Positions 1 through 10,600 are shown, counted from the stretch's first letter. The stretch: DNA of 64,000 nt from Saccharothrix sp. ALI-22-I (GCF_001984175.1 NZ_MTQP01000055.1:124001-188000), one strand, 5' to 3'. A program made the numbers and translations. Notes: generated by a model from the letters alone, not told the origin.

Positions 1-2
1 GG

Positions 3-728
3 TCCGGCCGGGCCACCCGGGTCTTCCTCGACTCCCCGGAGATGCTCAACTACGTGCGGTGGTGGAAGCGGATGTACGAGGACGGCCACTACCTTCCCAC
101 CGAGGAACTCCACTACTTCACCGCGATGCAGGCGTTCGAGCGCAAGGAGATCGCGTTCGTGGTCTCGTCGTCGGCCATCGGCCGGATGATCAGCGACATG
201 GCCACCGCGGCAGGCTTCGAACTCACGGCGGGCCAGTTGCCGCGCCCCGTCGAGGACTGTTCCACCGGCGGCACCGTGGCCGGCCAGGCGCTCTTTCTCG
301 CCAGGGGCCTGCCGAAGGAGAAGGAGGACGGCGCCCTCGCCTTCCTGCAGCACCAGCTCAACACGTCACACGCGGTGGCGCGCATGCACGACCCCGCGAA
401 TCCGATGACCTCACACCCGATCACCCTGGCCGCCTACCAGCGGTCGACGGCGGACGACTGGGTCGATCCGTACCCCGGCTACGGGGCGGCGGTCGCGCAG
501 GTCGTCACGGCGGAGCGGACTCCGGCGGGGGCAGGCCCGATCGTCGGCAACCTCAGCGGCATCAACATCGCCATCACCGAGGCGATGGAGGACGTGCTGC
601 TCAACGGGGCGGACCCGGTGGCCCGGTTCCGAGCGGCGACCGAGCAAGCGCAGGAAGTGCTCGACCGGTACAACGCGGCGGCCCTGGCCTACCCGCCGAG
701 GACCCCGGCCGACCTCAGGGCGGGCTGA
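3..728 (+). CDS. ABC transporter extracellular sugar-binding protein, C-terminal part (5' truncated)
   Basis: The reading frame is open from base 3, so the gene begins left of the window; only the last 241 residues are present. The sequence resembles the C-terminal lobe of family 1 solute-binding proteins (UgpB/MalE-like carbohydrate receptors): stretches such as NYVRWWKRMYEDG, then AFERKEIAFVVSSS, GGTVAGQALFLARG and NPMTSHPITLAAY follow the usual order of these binding proteins. The protein would sit outside the membrane and deliver a sugar or glycerophosphodiester to an importer. It ends 82 bp before the NRPS gene, which has its own ribosome binding site. It is probably outside the biosynthetic cluster and marks its left border. 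The signal peptide and lipobox cannot be checked because the 5' end is missing. Confidence 0.7.
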   Translation, partial: SGRATRVFLDSPEMLNYVRWWKRMYEDGHYLPTEELHYFTAMQAFERKEIAFVVSSSAIGRMISDMATAAGFELTAGQLPRPVEDCSTGGTVAGQALFLARGLPKEKEDGALAFLQHQLNTSHAVARMHDPANPMTSHPITLAAYQRSTADDWVDPYPGYGAAVAQVVTAERTPAGAGPIVGNLSGINIAITEAMEDVLLNGADPVARFRAATEQAQEVLDRYNAAALAYPPRTPADLRAG

Positions 729-810
729 AAGCCGGCGACCTCCAGCACCGCCAGGACCAGGGACGCGGCCGGGCGGCCCAGACCAACCAGACCTTGACGA
801 GGAGAACGGA

Positions 811-2574
811 ATGGTAGCCCTTTCGATCCCCGCCCGGTTCGCCGAACAACTCGCGCGGACCCCGGACGCGACGGCGGTGACCGAGGCCGCGACCGGGGCG
901 AAGCTGAGCTATCGGGAACTGGACCGCCGGGCCAATCAACTCGCACAGCACCTGAACGGACTCGGCGTCGGCCGTGAGGACCGGGTGGCGGTGCTGATGG
1001 ACCGGTCGATCGGCCTTGTGGTGGCCTTTCTCGCGATTCTCAAGGCCGGCGCGGTCTACCTGCCGATCCACGAGTCGTATCCGGCCGACCGGCGGCAGTG
1101 GGTGATCGACCGGGCAGGCGCCGCGGTGCTGCTGACCGGCGGGGCGGAGCGCGCGACGGAGCTACCGGCCGGTGTTCCGGTCGTCGCGGTGGACGATCCG
1201 GCGCTCGTGCGTGAACCGGCCGTCGACCTTGGGGTGCCGATCCTTCCCGGCCAGCTGGCCTATGTGATCCACACCTCGGGGTCCACCGGCCTGCCGAAGG
1301 GGGTCGCGGTGACCCAGCAGGACGTGGTGCGGCTGCTGACCGATCCACAATGGACGCCCGAGCGGTACGCGCGGATGTTGCTGCTGGCACCGCACGCCTT
1401 CGACATCTTCGTCTTCGAGGTCTGGCTGCCGTTGCTGCACGGCGGGCAGGTGGTCGTTGCGCCACCCGGACGGCTCGAGCCCGCGACGCTGCGCCAGTTG
1501 ATCGTGACGCACCGGATCACCGGGCTCCACCTGACCGCGGGCCTGTTCCGGGTGATCGCGGAGGAAGCGCCGGAGACGTTGCGCGGTCTGCGCGAGGTAC
1601 TCACCGGTGGTGACGTGATCGCGCCCACCGCGGTCAACCGGGTGCTGGAGGTCTGCGACGGCCTCGTGGTCCACGCGTCGTACGGCGCGACTGAAGGGAC
1701 GGTGCTGTCCACCCGTCTCCCGCTGACCAGGGGAACGCCGATCGGCACCACCGTGCCGATCGGCGACCCGCTGACCGGCGTCACGATCCGCGTTCTGGAC
1801 GAGCACCTGACGCCGGTACCCGCCAATGTGACCGGCGAGATCTATCTCGCGGACGCGGGCGTCGCACGCGGCTATCTCGGCCAGCCCGGCCTGACCGCCG
1901 TGCGGTTCGTGGCCGACCCGTTCGGTGCGCCGGGATCGCGCATGTACCGCACCGGCGACCTGGCCCGCCGGACCACCGACGGCGTGCTCGAGTTCCTCGG
2001 GCGGGCGGACAGCCAGTTGAAGATCCTCGGTTTCCTCGTCGAACCGGCCGAAGTGGAGGCGGCGCTGGCAAGCTACCCAGGGGTGGCCCAGGCCGTCGTG
2101 CTGGCACGCGAACCCGGGAACAACGGGGAGAAACAACTGGTCGGTTATGTGGTGCCGGAATCCGGCGAGCTTGATCTCGCGGCACTGCGCGCCCACACCA
2201 GGAGCCGGTTGCCGGACTACATGGTGCCCGCCGCGTTCGTCCAGCTGGACTCGCTTCCGCTGACCGCCAACGGCAAGCTGGACCGGGCGGCGATGCCGGA
2301 GCCGGACTTCGACCGGGTCACTGCCTCCCGTGCGCCGGAAACCGCCATGCAGCGGCTCCTCTGCGAGGTCTTCAGCTCCGTGCTCGAGGTGCCCGAGGTC
2401 GGGATCGACGACAGCTTCTTCGATCTCGGCGGCCAGTCGCTCCAGGCCATGCGGCTGCTCAACCAGATCAAGGCCAAGACCGGCGTCGAGGTATTGGTCA
2501 ACACGCTGTTCGACGCACCGACCGTGGCCGAACTGGCCGCGTTCGTCGACGCCAAGCGGACCACCGCGGCCTGA
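811..2574 (+). CDS. NRPS loading protein, adenylation-PCP didomain
   Basis: 587-residue didomain. The adenylation domain spans about residues 5-500, with core motifs YVIHTSGSTGLPKGV (A3), YGATEGT (A5), YRTGDLARR (A7) and NGKLDRAAM (A10). A carrier domain follows at about 515-580, with phosphopantetheine serine in DLGGQSLQAMRLL. There is no condensation domain, so it should load a first amino acid in the manner of the stand-alone A/PCP proteins (SgcC1/SgcC2) that supply the beta-tyrosine group of chromoprotein enediynes. Reading the pocket by hand against GrsA gives D-I-F-H-L-G-S-V-L-K. The first six positions recall the DIFHLG code known from 4-hydroxyphenylglycine modules, so an aromatic amino acid is likely, but the exact substrate is an inference. 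The start follows GAGGAG; the stop is 15 bp before the phenol hydroxylase gene, which probably acts on the tethered substrate. Confidence 0.9.
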   Translation: MVALSIPARFAEQLARTPDATAVTEAATGAKLSYRELDRRANQLAQHLNGLGVGREDRVAVLMDRSIGLVVAFLAILKAGAVYLPIHESYPADRRQWVIDRAGAAVLLTGGAERATELPAGVPVVAVDDPALVREPAVDLGVPILPGQLAYVIHTSGSTGLPKGVAVTQQDVVRLLTDPQWTPERYARMLLLAPHAFDIFVFEVWLPLLHGGQVVVAPPGRLEPATLRQLIVTHRITGLHLTAGLFRVIAEEAPETLRGLREVLTGGDVIAPTAVNRVLEVCDGLVVHASYGATEGTVLSTRLPLTRGTPIGTTVPIGDPLTGVTIRVLDEHLTPVPANVTGEIYLADAGVARGYLGQPGLTAVRFVADPFGAPGSRMYRTGDLARRTTDGVLEFLGRADSQLKILGFLVEPAEVEAALASYPGVAQAVVLAREPGNNGEKQLVGYVVPESGELDLAALRAHTRSRLPDYMVPAAFVQLDSLPLTANGKLDRAAMPEPDFDRVTASRAPETAMQRLLCEVFSSVLEVPEVGIDDSFFDLGGQSLQAMRLLNQIKAKTGVEVLVNTLFDAPTVAELAAFVDAKRTTAA

Positions 2575-2589
2575 GACAAGGAGAACGCG

Positions 2590-4134
2590 ATGACCGGACA
2601 GACCCGGCCGCTGACCGGCGCCGAATATCTCGAGAGCCTCCGTGACAGCCGGGAGATCTACCTCTACGGCGAACGAGTCAAGGACGTCACCGCACATCCC
2701 GCGTTCCACAATCCGGCGCGGATGACGGCCCGGCTCTACGACGCGCTGCACGACCCGGAGCACCGGGACGTACTGACCACCGAAACCGACGCCGACGGCT
2801 CCGACGGCTACACGCACCGCTTTTTCACCACGCCGCGGAGCGCGGCCGACCTGGTCGCCGACCAGCAGGCCATCGCCGCGTGGTCAAGGCTGAGCTACGG
2901 CTGGATGGGCCGTAGCCCGGACTACAAGGCGTCGTTCCTCGGCACACTCGGTGCGAACGCCGACTTCTACAACCCGTTCGCCGCCAACGCGTTGCGCTGG
3001 TACCGGGAGTCGCAGGAGAAAGTCCTGTACTGGAACCACGCTTTCGTGCATCCGCCGGTGGACCGGCATCGGCCGGCGGACGAGGTCGCCGACGTGTTCG
3101 TGCACGTCGAACGGGAAACCGACAGTGGGCTGGTGGTGAGCGGGGCGAAGGTCGTCGCGACGAACTCCGCCCTCACGCACTACAACTTCATCGCCCATAC
3201 CGGGCTGCCGATCAAGGACCGCAAATTCGCCGTCGTGGCCACCGTGCCGATGAGTGCGCCCGGCCAGAAACTGATCTGCCGCCAGTCGTACGCCGCCTCG
3301 GCGGCGCTGACCGGTAGTCCGTTCGACTACCCGCTGTCCTCACGGCTGGACGAGAACGACAGCATACTGGTGATGGACAAGGTGCTGATCCCGTGGGAGA
3401 ACGTGTTCATCTACGGGGACGTCGCCAAGGTCGGCATGTTCACCGGGCAATCCGGATTCAACGAGCGCGCCATGTTCCACGGTTGTACGCGGCTCGCGGT
3501 GAAGCTGGAGTTCATCGCCGGGCTGCTGGCCAAGGCGCTGGACATGACCGGGGTGGCCGATTTCCGCGGGATACAGGCGCGACTGGGCGAAGTGCTCGCC
3601 TGGCGCAACCTGTTCTGGGGGCTGTCCGACGCGGCAGCGCGGAACCCGGTGCCGTGGCGCAACGGCGCTGTCTTGCCCAACCCGGACTACGCCATGGCCT
3701 ACCGCTGGTTCTCCCAGGTCGGCTACGCCCGGATCAGGGAGATCGTGCTCCAGGATGTCGCGAGTGGACTGATCTACCTGAACTCCAGCGCGCGGGACTT
3801 CCACAACGATGACATCCGACCGTATCTCGACAAGTACCTGCGCGGCTCGAACGGGATCGACGCGGTCGAGCGGGTGAAGGTGATGAAGCTGCTCTGGGAA
3901 ACGGTCGGTACCGAGTTCGGCGGCAGGCACGAACTCTACGAACGCAACTATTCCGGGAACCACGAGAACACCAGGATCGAACTGCTCCGCGGTCAGCTCG
4001 GCGACGGCAAGCTCGACGGCTACCGCGAGTTCGTCGACCGCTGCCTCGCCGAGTACGACCTGAACGGCTGGCGGGTGCCCGACCTCGCCTCGTTCGCCGA
4101 CATCGGCGCAGCGGGCCGCGCCGCACTCGGCTGA
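2590..4134 (+). CDS. FADH2-dependent phenol hydroxylase, HpaB/SgcC family
   Basis: 514 residues, the full length of the 4-hydroxyphenylacetate 3-monooxygenase large component family. Family-like features are the N-terminal [20 protein letters not shown], a central flavin-contact region around [22 protein letters not shown] and the [13 protein letters not shown] segment. Members use reduced FAD from a separate reductase to add a hydroxyl ortho to a phenol. In enediyne clusters the SgcC homologue acts on a PCP-tethered beta-tyrosine derivative, and the position directly behind an A-PCP protein suggests the same here. The flavin reductase encoded at 62920-63450 is a possible FADH2 source, but in this family that enzyme may serve the core instead. 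The start has an AAGGAGAA site 7 bp upstream. The family assignment is firm; carrier-bound substrate is inferred. Confidence 0.92.
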   Translation: MTGQTRPLTGAEYLESLRDSREIYLYGERVKDVTAHPAFHNPARMTARLYDALHDPEHRDVLTTETDADGSDGYTHRFFTTPRSAADLVADQQAIAAWSRLSYGWMGRSPDYKASFLGTLGANADFYNPFAANALRWYRESQEKVLYWNHAFVHPPVDRHRPADEVADVFVHVERETDSGLVVSGAKVVATNSALTHYNFIAHTGLPIKDRKFAVVATVPMSAPGQKLICRQSYAASAALTGSPFDYPLSSRLDENDSILVMDKVLIPWENVFIYGDVAKVGMFTGQSGFNERAMFHGCTRLAVKLEFIAGLLAKALDMTGVADFRGIQARLGEVLAWRNLFWGLSDAAARNPVPWRNGAVLPNPDYAMAYRWFSQVGYARIREIVLQDVASGLIYLNSSARDFHNDDIRPYLDKYLRGSNGIDAVERVKVMKLLWETVGTEFGGRHELYERNYSGNHENTRIELLRGQLGDGKLDGYREFVDRCLAEYDLNGWRVPDLASFADIGAAGRAALG

Positions 4135-4175
4135 CTGGTTGTCCCGGTTTCCACAGACGAGTGATAGGACACTTC

Positions 4176-5192
4176 ATGAGCGTTCCTGATCAGGCGGATA
4201 TCTCCCCTCAGGTCCAGATGATCCAGCTGTTGACCGGATTCGAGGTCTCGCAGGCGTTGTACGTCGTGGCGAAGCTCGACATCGCCACCATCCTCAGCGA
4301 CGGCCCGCAGCCGATCACCCGGCTCGCCGCCGAGACGAACGCCAACGCGGACGCGCTTGAGCGGATCATCCGTTTCCTCGCCACCATCGGCGTCTTCCGT
4401 ACCGAGGACGGCCAGGTCGAGATCACCGAGCTGGGACTGACGCTGGCCGACGGCCGGCCGGAGTCGGTCCGGTACGGCGCGCTCTATTTCATGGAGACGC
4501 ATTACGGTCCGTTCGGTGAGCTCCTGCACACGGCGCTGACCGGGGAACCGGCGGCTACCCGTCACTACGGTCAGCCGTTCTTCGACTGGATCTCCGCCGA
4601 CCCGGAACGGGTGGACGTGCAGAACCGTGCGTTCGCGAACATCACCACCGGGCTGCGGGCAGGAATGTTCGAGGGATACCGGCTACCGGACGGCGCCGTC
4701 GTCGCCGACATCGGTGGAGCCGACGGCTCGATGCTCGTCCAGTTGCTCGCCGATTCCCCTGACCGCGACGGCATCGTGTTCGACCGCCCCGAGGTCGTGG
4801 TGGCGGCGAAGGACAAGCTGGCCGAGCACGGTCTCGCCGATCGGGTCCGCTGCGTGGCCGGCGATTTCTTCGAGTCCGTTCCGGCCGCTGACGTCTATCT
4901 CCTTTCCTACATCCTCCATGACTGGGACGACCAGTCGTGCTTGCGGATCTTGCGCACCATCGGCAAGGCAGCCGATTCCGGTGCCCGGCTCGTCCTCGTC
5001 GAGGCGGTCATTCCGCCAGGAGACACCCCACATCCGGCGAAGGGGATCGACTTGACGATGCTGGCGCTGGTGAGCGGGCGCGAGCGCACCGCCGACGAGT
5101 ACCGGGAACTCCTGGACGCGGCCGGGTTCACCCTCGACCGGGTGATACCGAGCTCGACGTCGTTCTCGTTCGTCGAAGCGACGCTGCGCTGA
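4176..5192 (+). CDS. SAM-dependent O-methyltransferase (acetylserotonin/plant-type fold)
   Basis: 338 residues. An N-terminal winged-helix dimerisation domain (about 10-100) precedes a Rossmann methyltransferase domain with SAM motif VVADIGGADGSMLVQLL and the diagnostic ILHDWDD stretch of the Methyltransf_2 family. These enzymes methylate phenolic hydroxyls, so this is a candidate to methylate the hydroxyl added by the upstream HpaB-type enzyme. An in-frame GTG exists 15 bp further upstream, but the ATG at 4176 is chosen because AGGAC lies a few bases before it and the protein then starts like its relatives. It shares an operon with the surrounding plus-strand genes (gaps of 41 and 35 bp). 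Confidence 0.88.
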   Translation: MSVPDQADISPQVQMIQLLTGFEVSQALYVVAKLDIATILSDGPQPITRLAAETNANADALERIIRFLATIGVFRTEDGQVEITELGLTLADGRPESVRYGALYFMETHYGPFGELLHTALTGEPAATRHYGQPFFDWISADPERVDVQNRAFANITTGLRAGMFEGYRLPDGAVVADIGGADGSMLVQLLADSPDRDGIVFDRPEVVVAAKDKLAEHGLADRVRCVAGDFFESVPAADVYLLSYILHDWDDQSCLRILRTIGKAADSGARLVLVEAVIPPGDTPHPAKGIDLTMLALVSGRERTADEYRELLDAAGFTLDRVIPSSTSFSFVEATLR

Positions 5193-5227
5193 CAAGTGAT
5201 CATGTTCGGTGAAAGGACGGTCAGTAC

Positions 5228-6466
5228 ATGACAGCCGCCATGGATACCTCGGCGAACGACTATCCGGCTCCGCCGGAGCCAGGTCTGACCGAGCACGAGG
5301 TCCTTGCCCGCGCCGAGCGGATCGCCGAGACCCTCATCGACCGGCAGCAGGAGACGGAGGAGCGCGGGTACTACGCGCCGGACACGCATGAAGTGCTGCT
5401 CAACGCCGGCTTCTACCGGCTGTTGGTGCCAAGGCGGTATGGCGGTTACGAGTTCGGTGTCGACACACACATGCAAGTGGTGGCCAGGCTTGCCCGGGGG
5501 TGCGCGTCGACGGCGTGGATGTACACCTTCGGGGCGTCCCATGCGCATCTGGCCGCTACGCTTTTCGGCGAACAGGCGCAGAACGAGTTGTTCGCGGGCG
5601 GCGACTTCATCTGCCCGGGTGTCGTCGCGCCAGCCGGGTTCGCCGAGCCCGCCGAGGACGGCGGCTGGATCGTGGACGGCGTGTTCCGCTATGCCTCCGG
5701 CTCGCCCTACGCCACTCATTTCGTCGGTCAGACCTTCATCGCGGGAGCGGAAGGAGAACCGCCCGAGCAGCTGATGTTCATCGTGCCGAGGGACCAGTGG
5801 CGGCGGCTGGACGACTGGGGTTCGCAACTCGGCCTGAAAGGCAGTGGCTCGTACAGCGTCAAAATCGAGAAGGCCCGTATCCCGGCGCACTACGCGTTGC
5901 CTGGTACGCACATGGGGTTGTTCTCCGTCGTGGGGGGAACGCCGGGGCTCCGGTTGCACGGCAACACCTTGTACGGAGGCAGCGTGCTGGCCCCGTTGAA
6001 CTTCCAGGTCGGCGCGCTGGCCGTGGGCTTGGCCGGCGCGGCGCTGGATGTCTACGGCGAGCTGACGCGGGAACGTGCGATCGCGTATCCGCCGTTCGGA
6101 CCGCGTTCCGAGGACCCGGATTTCCAGCTGCGCTACGGCGAAGCTGACGGACGCGTCGCGGCGGCACGGTCGGCGATGACGGACATGCTGCGACAATGGC
6201 GGGAGACGGCCGAGCTGGGGAACGCCACCCGTGAGGTGGAGCTGCGCATGTCGATCATCAGTCGTGAAGTCGTGCGGCTGGCCTGGAGCGCGGTGTCCGA
6301 CATTCTGTTCCCCACGGCCGGGACCAGCGCCGTGCGTGCGGGTGAACGGCTTGAGCGGATCTGGCGCGACATGTCGACCCTGCACACGCACGCCGGAGTG
6401 CACATCTATCTGGCCACCATCGCCCCACGGGAACTCGCTCGACTGGCGCTGGGCATCGCGAACTGA
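5228..6466 (+). CDS. Flavin-dependent monooxygenase of the acyl-CoA dehydrogenase superfamily
   Basis: 412 residues with the three-part acyl-CoA dehydrogenase layout: an alpha-helical N-terminus (ARAERIAETLIDRQ), a middle beta domain (GWIVDGVFRYASGSPYATHF) and a C-terminal helical bundle. It resembles group D aromatic or amino-sugar hydroxylases (HpaH C2, HsaA, KijD3 types) rather than fatty-acid dehydrogenases: the second-domain sequence and the lack of an obvious catalytic glutamate loop point that way. It would take FMNH2 or FADH2 from a partner and add oxygen to an aromatic ring or an amine. It sits between two O-methyltransferases, so a second ring hydroxylation followed by methylation is a reasonable inference. 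N-hydroxylation of the amino sugar is an alternative. AAAGGA precedes the ATG. Confidence 0.85.
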   Translation: MTAAMDTSANDYPAPPEPGLTEHEVLARAERIAETLIDRQQETEERGYYAPDTHEVLLNAGFYRLLVPRRYGGYEFGVDTHMQVVARLARGCASTAWMYTFGASHAHLAATLFGEQAQNELFAGGDFICPGVVAPAGFAEPAEDGGWIVDGVFRYASGSPYATHFVGQTFIAGAEGEPPEQLMFIVPRDQWRRLDDWGSQLGLKGSGSYSVKIEKARIPAHYALPGTHMGLFSVVGGTPGLRLHGNTLYGGSVLAPLNFQVGALAVGLAGAALDVYGELTRERAIAYPPFGPRSEDPDFQLRYGEADGRVAAARSAMTDMLRQWRETAELGNATREVELRMSIISREVVRLAWSAVSDILFPTAGTSAVRAGERLERIWRDMSTLHTHAGVHIYLATIAPRELARLALGIAN

Positions 6467-6504
6467 ACCCACAACACCCGTATCGCCATGATCAGGAGGA
6501 ACCG

Positions 6505-7173
6505 GTGATCCACAGTTTGGTGCTGGACCACGAACTCCAGGAATACGTGCGGGACGTATCGCTTCGCGAGGACGACATCGCGCGTGAACTGCGGATGGCC
6601 ACCATGCAGCTGTTCGAACACGGCATGCTGACCCCGCCGGAGGAGGCGCAACTGCTCGGCTTCCTCGTCGGGCTGATGTCGGCCACCACCGTCGTCGAAG
6701 TCGGGACGTTCACCGGGTACGGCACGCTGGCCATGGCCCGCGCGGTCCCCGCACACGGGCGCGTCATCACCTGCGATCTCAACGCCCGGTGGACCGAGAT
6801 CGGCCGTCCGTTCTGGGAACGGGCCGGGGTCGCCGACCGGATCCAGCTGGAGATCCGCCCCGCCGTCGAGACCTTGGACATGCTGCTGGCGGCGGGCGGC
6901 GCGGGCACCGTGGACTTCGCGTTCATCGACTGCAACAAGGAGAACTACGCCGACTACTTCGAACGATGCCTTGAACTGCTCCGGCCGGGCGGATTGCTGG
7001 TGGTGGACAACGTGCTCTGGTCAGGCAAGGTGGCGCGCCCCGGCGTCAGCGACCAGGAGACGGACTCGCTCCGTGCGCTGAACGCCGCACTACGCGACGA
7101 CAACCGGGTCGAACTGAGCATGCTCCCCGTTTTTGACGGCGTGACACTGGCGTACAAGCGCGCCACGTCATAG
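6505..7173 (+). CDS. Catechol-type O-methyltransferase (CCoAOMT family)
   Basis: 222 residues, with family motifs in order: VVEVGTFTGYGTLAMARAVP for SAM binding, VITCDLN, FAFIDCNKENYADYFERCL (metal/catechol-site acidic residues) and GGLLVVDNVLWSGKV. The family uses a divalent metal to methylate one oxygen of a catechol. It is unrelated in fold details to the methyltransferase at 4176, so the cluster has two distinct phenol methylation steps and an ortho-dihydroxy or trihydroxy ring can be expected. The GTG start follows AGGAGG by 7 bp. A strong hairpin after the stop (7204-7237) ends this first transcription unit. Confidence 0.9.
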   Translation: MIHSLVLDHELQEYVRDVSLREDDIARELRMATMQLFEHGMLTPPEEAQLLGFLVGLMSATTVVEVGTFTGYGTLAMARAVPAHGRVITCDLNARWTEIGRPFWERAGVADRIQLEIRPAVETLDMLLAAGGAGTVDFAFIDCNKENYADYFERCLELLRPGGLLVVDNVLWSGKVARPGVSDQETDSLRALNAALRDDNRVELSMLPVFDGVTLAYKRATS

Positions 7174-7203
7174 TCCACAGTAGACAGCTAGTTCGGGCAC
7201 GGC

Positions 7204-7237
7204 GAACGGCTCGCGCCAGGACAGGCGCGGGCCGTTC
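7204..7237 (+). terminator. Hairpin terminator after the aromatic-tailoring genes
   Basis: A 14-bp stem (GAACGGCTCGCGCC against GGCGCGGGCCGTTC, one G-T wobble) encloses a 6-base loop. It begins 30 bp after the methyltransferase stop. No U-tract follows, as is usual in high-GC actinomycetes. Confidence 0.7.
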
Positions 7238-7400
7238 ACCGTGTCGGTGCGAGTACGGGTTGTGGGCCGCGCGGATGGGCAATTGTTGAGATGTGCCGGG
7301 TGAATCGGCCGGGCAGACTGGTCAGCGTGCCGCCCGTCGTGGGCGGGCGACCGTGAGCGACGTAGTGCCCGCTGATCGTCCTAAGTGGAATGAGGTTGCC

Positions 7401-7610
7401 GTGTCCAATCCGTTCGAGGACGCTGACGCCCTGTACTTGGTCCTTGTCAATGACGAAGGACAGTACAGTCTGTGGCCCGTCGGCATCGCCGTCCCGGCCG
7501 GCTGGATCACCGTGCATCACGCGGACTCCCGCGCGAACTGCCTCGCCTACGTCGAAGCACAGTGGACCGACATGCGGCCGAACAGCCTTGTCCGCGCCGA
7601 ACGAGCGTGA
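7401..7610 (+). CDS. mbtH: MbtH-like NRPS chaperone
   Basis: 69 residues, the standard length of the family. The signature blocks are all present: [20 protein letters not shown] at the N-terminus, [14 protein letters not shown] and the C-terminal [14 protein letters not shown]. MbtH proteins bind adenylation domains and help them fold and work. The frame is open further upstream to a GTG at 7293, but the GTG at 7401 preceded by GAGG gives the canonical start at NPFED. The stop TGA overlaps the GTG of the next gene as GTGA, so MbtH and the bimodular NRPS are translationally coupled and probably partners. It may also serve the A domain at 811. Confidence 0.95.
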   Translation: MSNPFEDADALYLVLVNDEGQYSLWPVGIAVPAGWITVHHADSRANCLAYVEAQWTDMRPNSLVRAERA

Positions 7611-10600
7611 CTGAGATGTATCTCCAGCGGCGCCCGGGTGTCCCGGGGCGGAGCGACACCGTGCGGAAACTGCCCATGACGGTGTTGCCGGACTTGTTCG
7701 CGGCGCAGGCCGTGCGGACGCCGGACGCGGTTGCGGTGGAGTCCGCGGACGTGACGTGGTCGTACGCGGAGCTGGATGCGCGGTCGAACCGGTTGGCTCG
7801 GTATCTGGTGAGGCTGGGCGTCGGGCCGGAGCGGGTGGTGGCAGTGGCCTTGCCGCGCTCGCCCGCGACAGTGGCCGCGGTGCTGGCGGTGGCGAAGGCG
7901 GGCGCGGCGTATCTGCCGGTCGATCCGGGGTATCCGGCTGACCGGATCGGGTTCATGCTCACCGACGCCGCCCCTGGTCTGCTGATCACCGACCGGGCCA
8001 CGTCAGCGCGGTTGCCGGAAGTGGCGGGCGTGGCCGTGCTCGACCTTGACGACGCCGCGGTGGCCGAGGCGGTGGCGGTGCAGTACGACGGCGCTGTCAC
8101 TGATCGGGACCGGATCGCGCCGTTGCTGGCCGAGCACCCGGCCTACGTGATCTACACGTCCGGTTCCACCGGGCGGCCCAAGGGCGTGGTGGTCGGCCAT
8201 CAAGGCTTGGCGAGCCTGTCCGGGTACATGGTCCGGACGTTCGAGATCCGGCCGGAGTCACGGGTCGCGCAAGTGGCCTCGCTGAGCTTCGACGCGGCCG
8301 TCATGGAATTGCTGATGTCGCTGCCCGCCGGGGCGGCGTTGGTCCTTCCCGGGCCGGGGCAGCTGTCCGGGGAGGTACTGGCCGAGGCGTTGCGCGAGCT
8401 TCGGGCCAGCCACGCCCTGGTCGGCCCGTCCTCCTTGGCCGGTGCGGCGCCGGAACAGCTGCCTGCGCTGGAATGTCTGCTGGTCGGCGGCGAGGCATGC
8501 CCTGGCGATGTCGTGGCCGAGTGGTCGGCAGGCAGGCGGATGTTCAACGCCTACGGCCCGACCGAGGCGACGGTGTGCGTGACGACGAGCGGGCCGCTGT
8601 CCGGAGTGGACGCGCCACCGATCGGGAAACCGATCTGGAACACCAGGACCTACGTGCTGAACGAGCGCCTCGAAGCGCTGCCGCCGGGTGTGCCGGGTGA
8701 GTTGTACTTGGCTGGTCCGGGATTGGCGCGAGGGTATCTCAACCACCCTGGGTTGACCGCGCAGCGGTTCGTGGCCTGTCCCTTCGGGTCCGGGGAGCGG
8801 ATGTACCGGACCGGGGACCTCGCTCAGTGGCGCGACGACGGTGAACTGCAGTACCTGGGCCGGGTGGACGAGCAGGTCCAGGTCCGTGGGTTCCGCATCG
8901 AGCCGGGCGAGATCGAGGCCGTGCTGGCCGCGCAGCCCGGCGTGGATCAGGCCGTCGTGGTGGCCAGGGAGGACCGGCCGGGCGACAAGCGCCTGGTGGG
9001 CTACGTCGTGCCCACGCCGGGGAGCCGCCTGGACACGGCCGAGATCCGGGCCGCCGCTGCCGAGGTGCTGCCCGTCTACATGGTGCCCGCCGCGGTGGTG
9101 GTCCTGGACGCGCTGCCGCTGTCGCTCAACGGAAAGCTGGACCGGAAGGCGCTGCCCGCACCGAAGTACGCCGCTGGGGCCGGGCGGGCGCCGTCCACCC
9201 CGGCCGAAGGGATCTTGTGCGAGCTGTTCGCCGAAGTCCTCGGAGTCGAACGGGTCGGGGTCGAGGACAACTTCTTCCACCTGGGCGGCCACTCGCTCCT
9301 GGTGGCCCAGCTGATCAGCCGGGTGCGGTCGGTGCTGGCGGTCGAGCTGGAGATCCGGACGGTGTTCAATCACCCGACGGTCCAGTCGCTGGCGAAGTCC
9401 CTGGACAGGGCCGGGGAGGCGTGGCCGGCGCTGGAGCGGGCCGACCGGCCCGAGCGCCTGCCGTTGTCGTTCGCCCAGCAGCGGTTGTGGTTGCTGGACC
9501 AGATGGAGGGGCCGAGCACGACCTACAACGTGCCTTTCGCGTGGCGGCTGAGCGGGCCGGTGGACGCGGGTGCGCTGAGCGCGGCGCTGCGGGATGTGGT
9601 CGGGCGGCACGAGGCGTTGCGGACCGTGTTCCCGGTGGCGGAGGGGCAGCCGTACCAGCAGGTGGTTCCGGCCGCGCGGGCGACGCCCGAGTTCACGGTG
9701 GTGCGGGCCGACGAGACCAGCCTGGCCGAGCTGACCGGGCAGGCGGCGCGACACGTGTTCGACCTGGCCAGCGAGCTGCCGGTGCGGGCCTGGCTGTTCG
9801 AGCTGGGGGCCGACGAGTCCGTGCTGGTGCTGCTGATGCACCACATCGCCAGTGACGGCTGGTCGCTCGGAGTACTGCTGCAAGATCTGGGGCAGGCGTA
9901 CGAGGCGCGGCGGGCAGGTCACGCTCCTGAGTGGACGGACCTGCCAGTGCAGTACGCGGATTACACGCTCTGGCAGCGTGGGCTGCTGGGCGGGGACCAG
10001 GAGCACGACAGTACGCTGAACCGGCAGATGGCCTACTGGAAGTCAACGCTGACCGACCTGCCCGAGCAGCTGGATCTGCCGTTCGACCGCTCTCGCCCGG
10101 CGCGTCCCACCTACCGCGGCGGGCAGCTCGACGTCGACGTGGACGCCGAGCTGCACCACCGGCTGGTGGAGCTGGCGCGCGAACACCAGGCGACGTTGTT
10201 CATGGTGCTCCAGGCCGGGCTCGTGGTCCTGCTGTCCCGGTCCGGGGCAGGCACCGACATCCCGATCGGCGTGCCGGTGGCCGGTCGCGGCGGTGACGAG
10301 GACCTGCATCAACTGGTCGGGTACTTCGTCAACACGCTGGTGCTGCGCGCCGATCTGTCAGGCGATCCGAGTTTCGCGGAGCTGCTCCGCCGGGTCCGTG
10401 ATCAGGACCTGGCCGCCTACGCGCATCAGGACGTGCCGTTCGAGCGGCTGGTGGAAGTGCTGAACCCGGTCCGGTCGCCCGCCCGTCATCCCCTGTTCCA
10501 GGTGATGCTGGCCTCCGACGAGACCACCAGTCGGGAATGGACGGTCCCTGGCCTGCGGGCGAAGGATTTTCCCCTGGCAGGCAACGCGGCCAAGTTCGAC

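Noticed and set aside
1162-2817. 551-codon minus-strand frame opposite the A-PCP gene
   Set aside because: Antisense to clear NRPS motifs with no family resemblance or ribosome binding site; typical of third-position GC bias.
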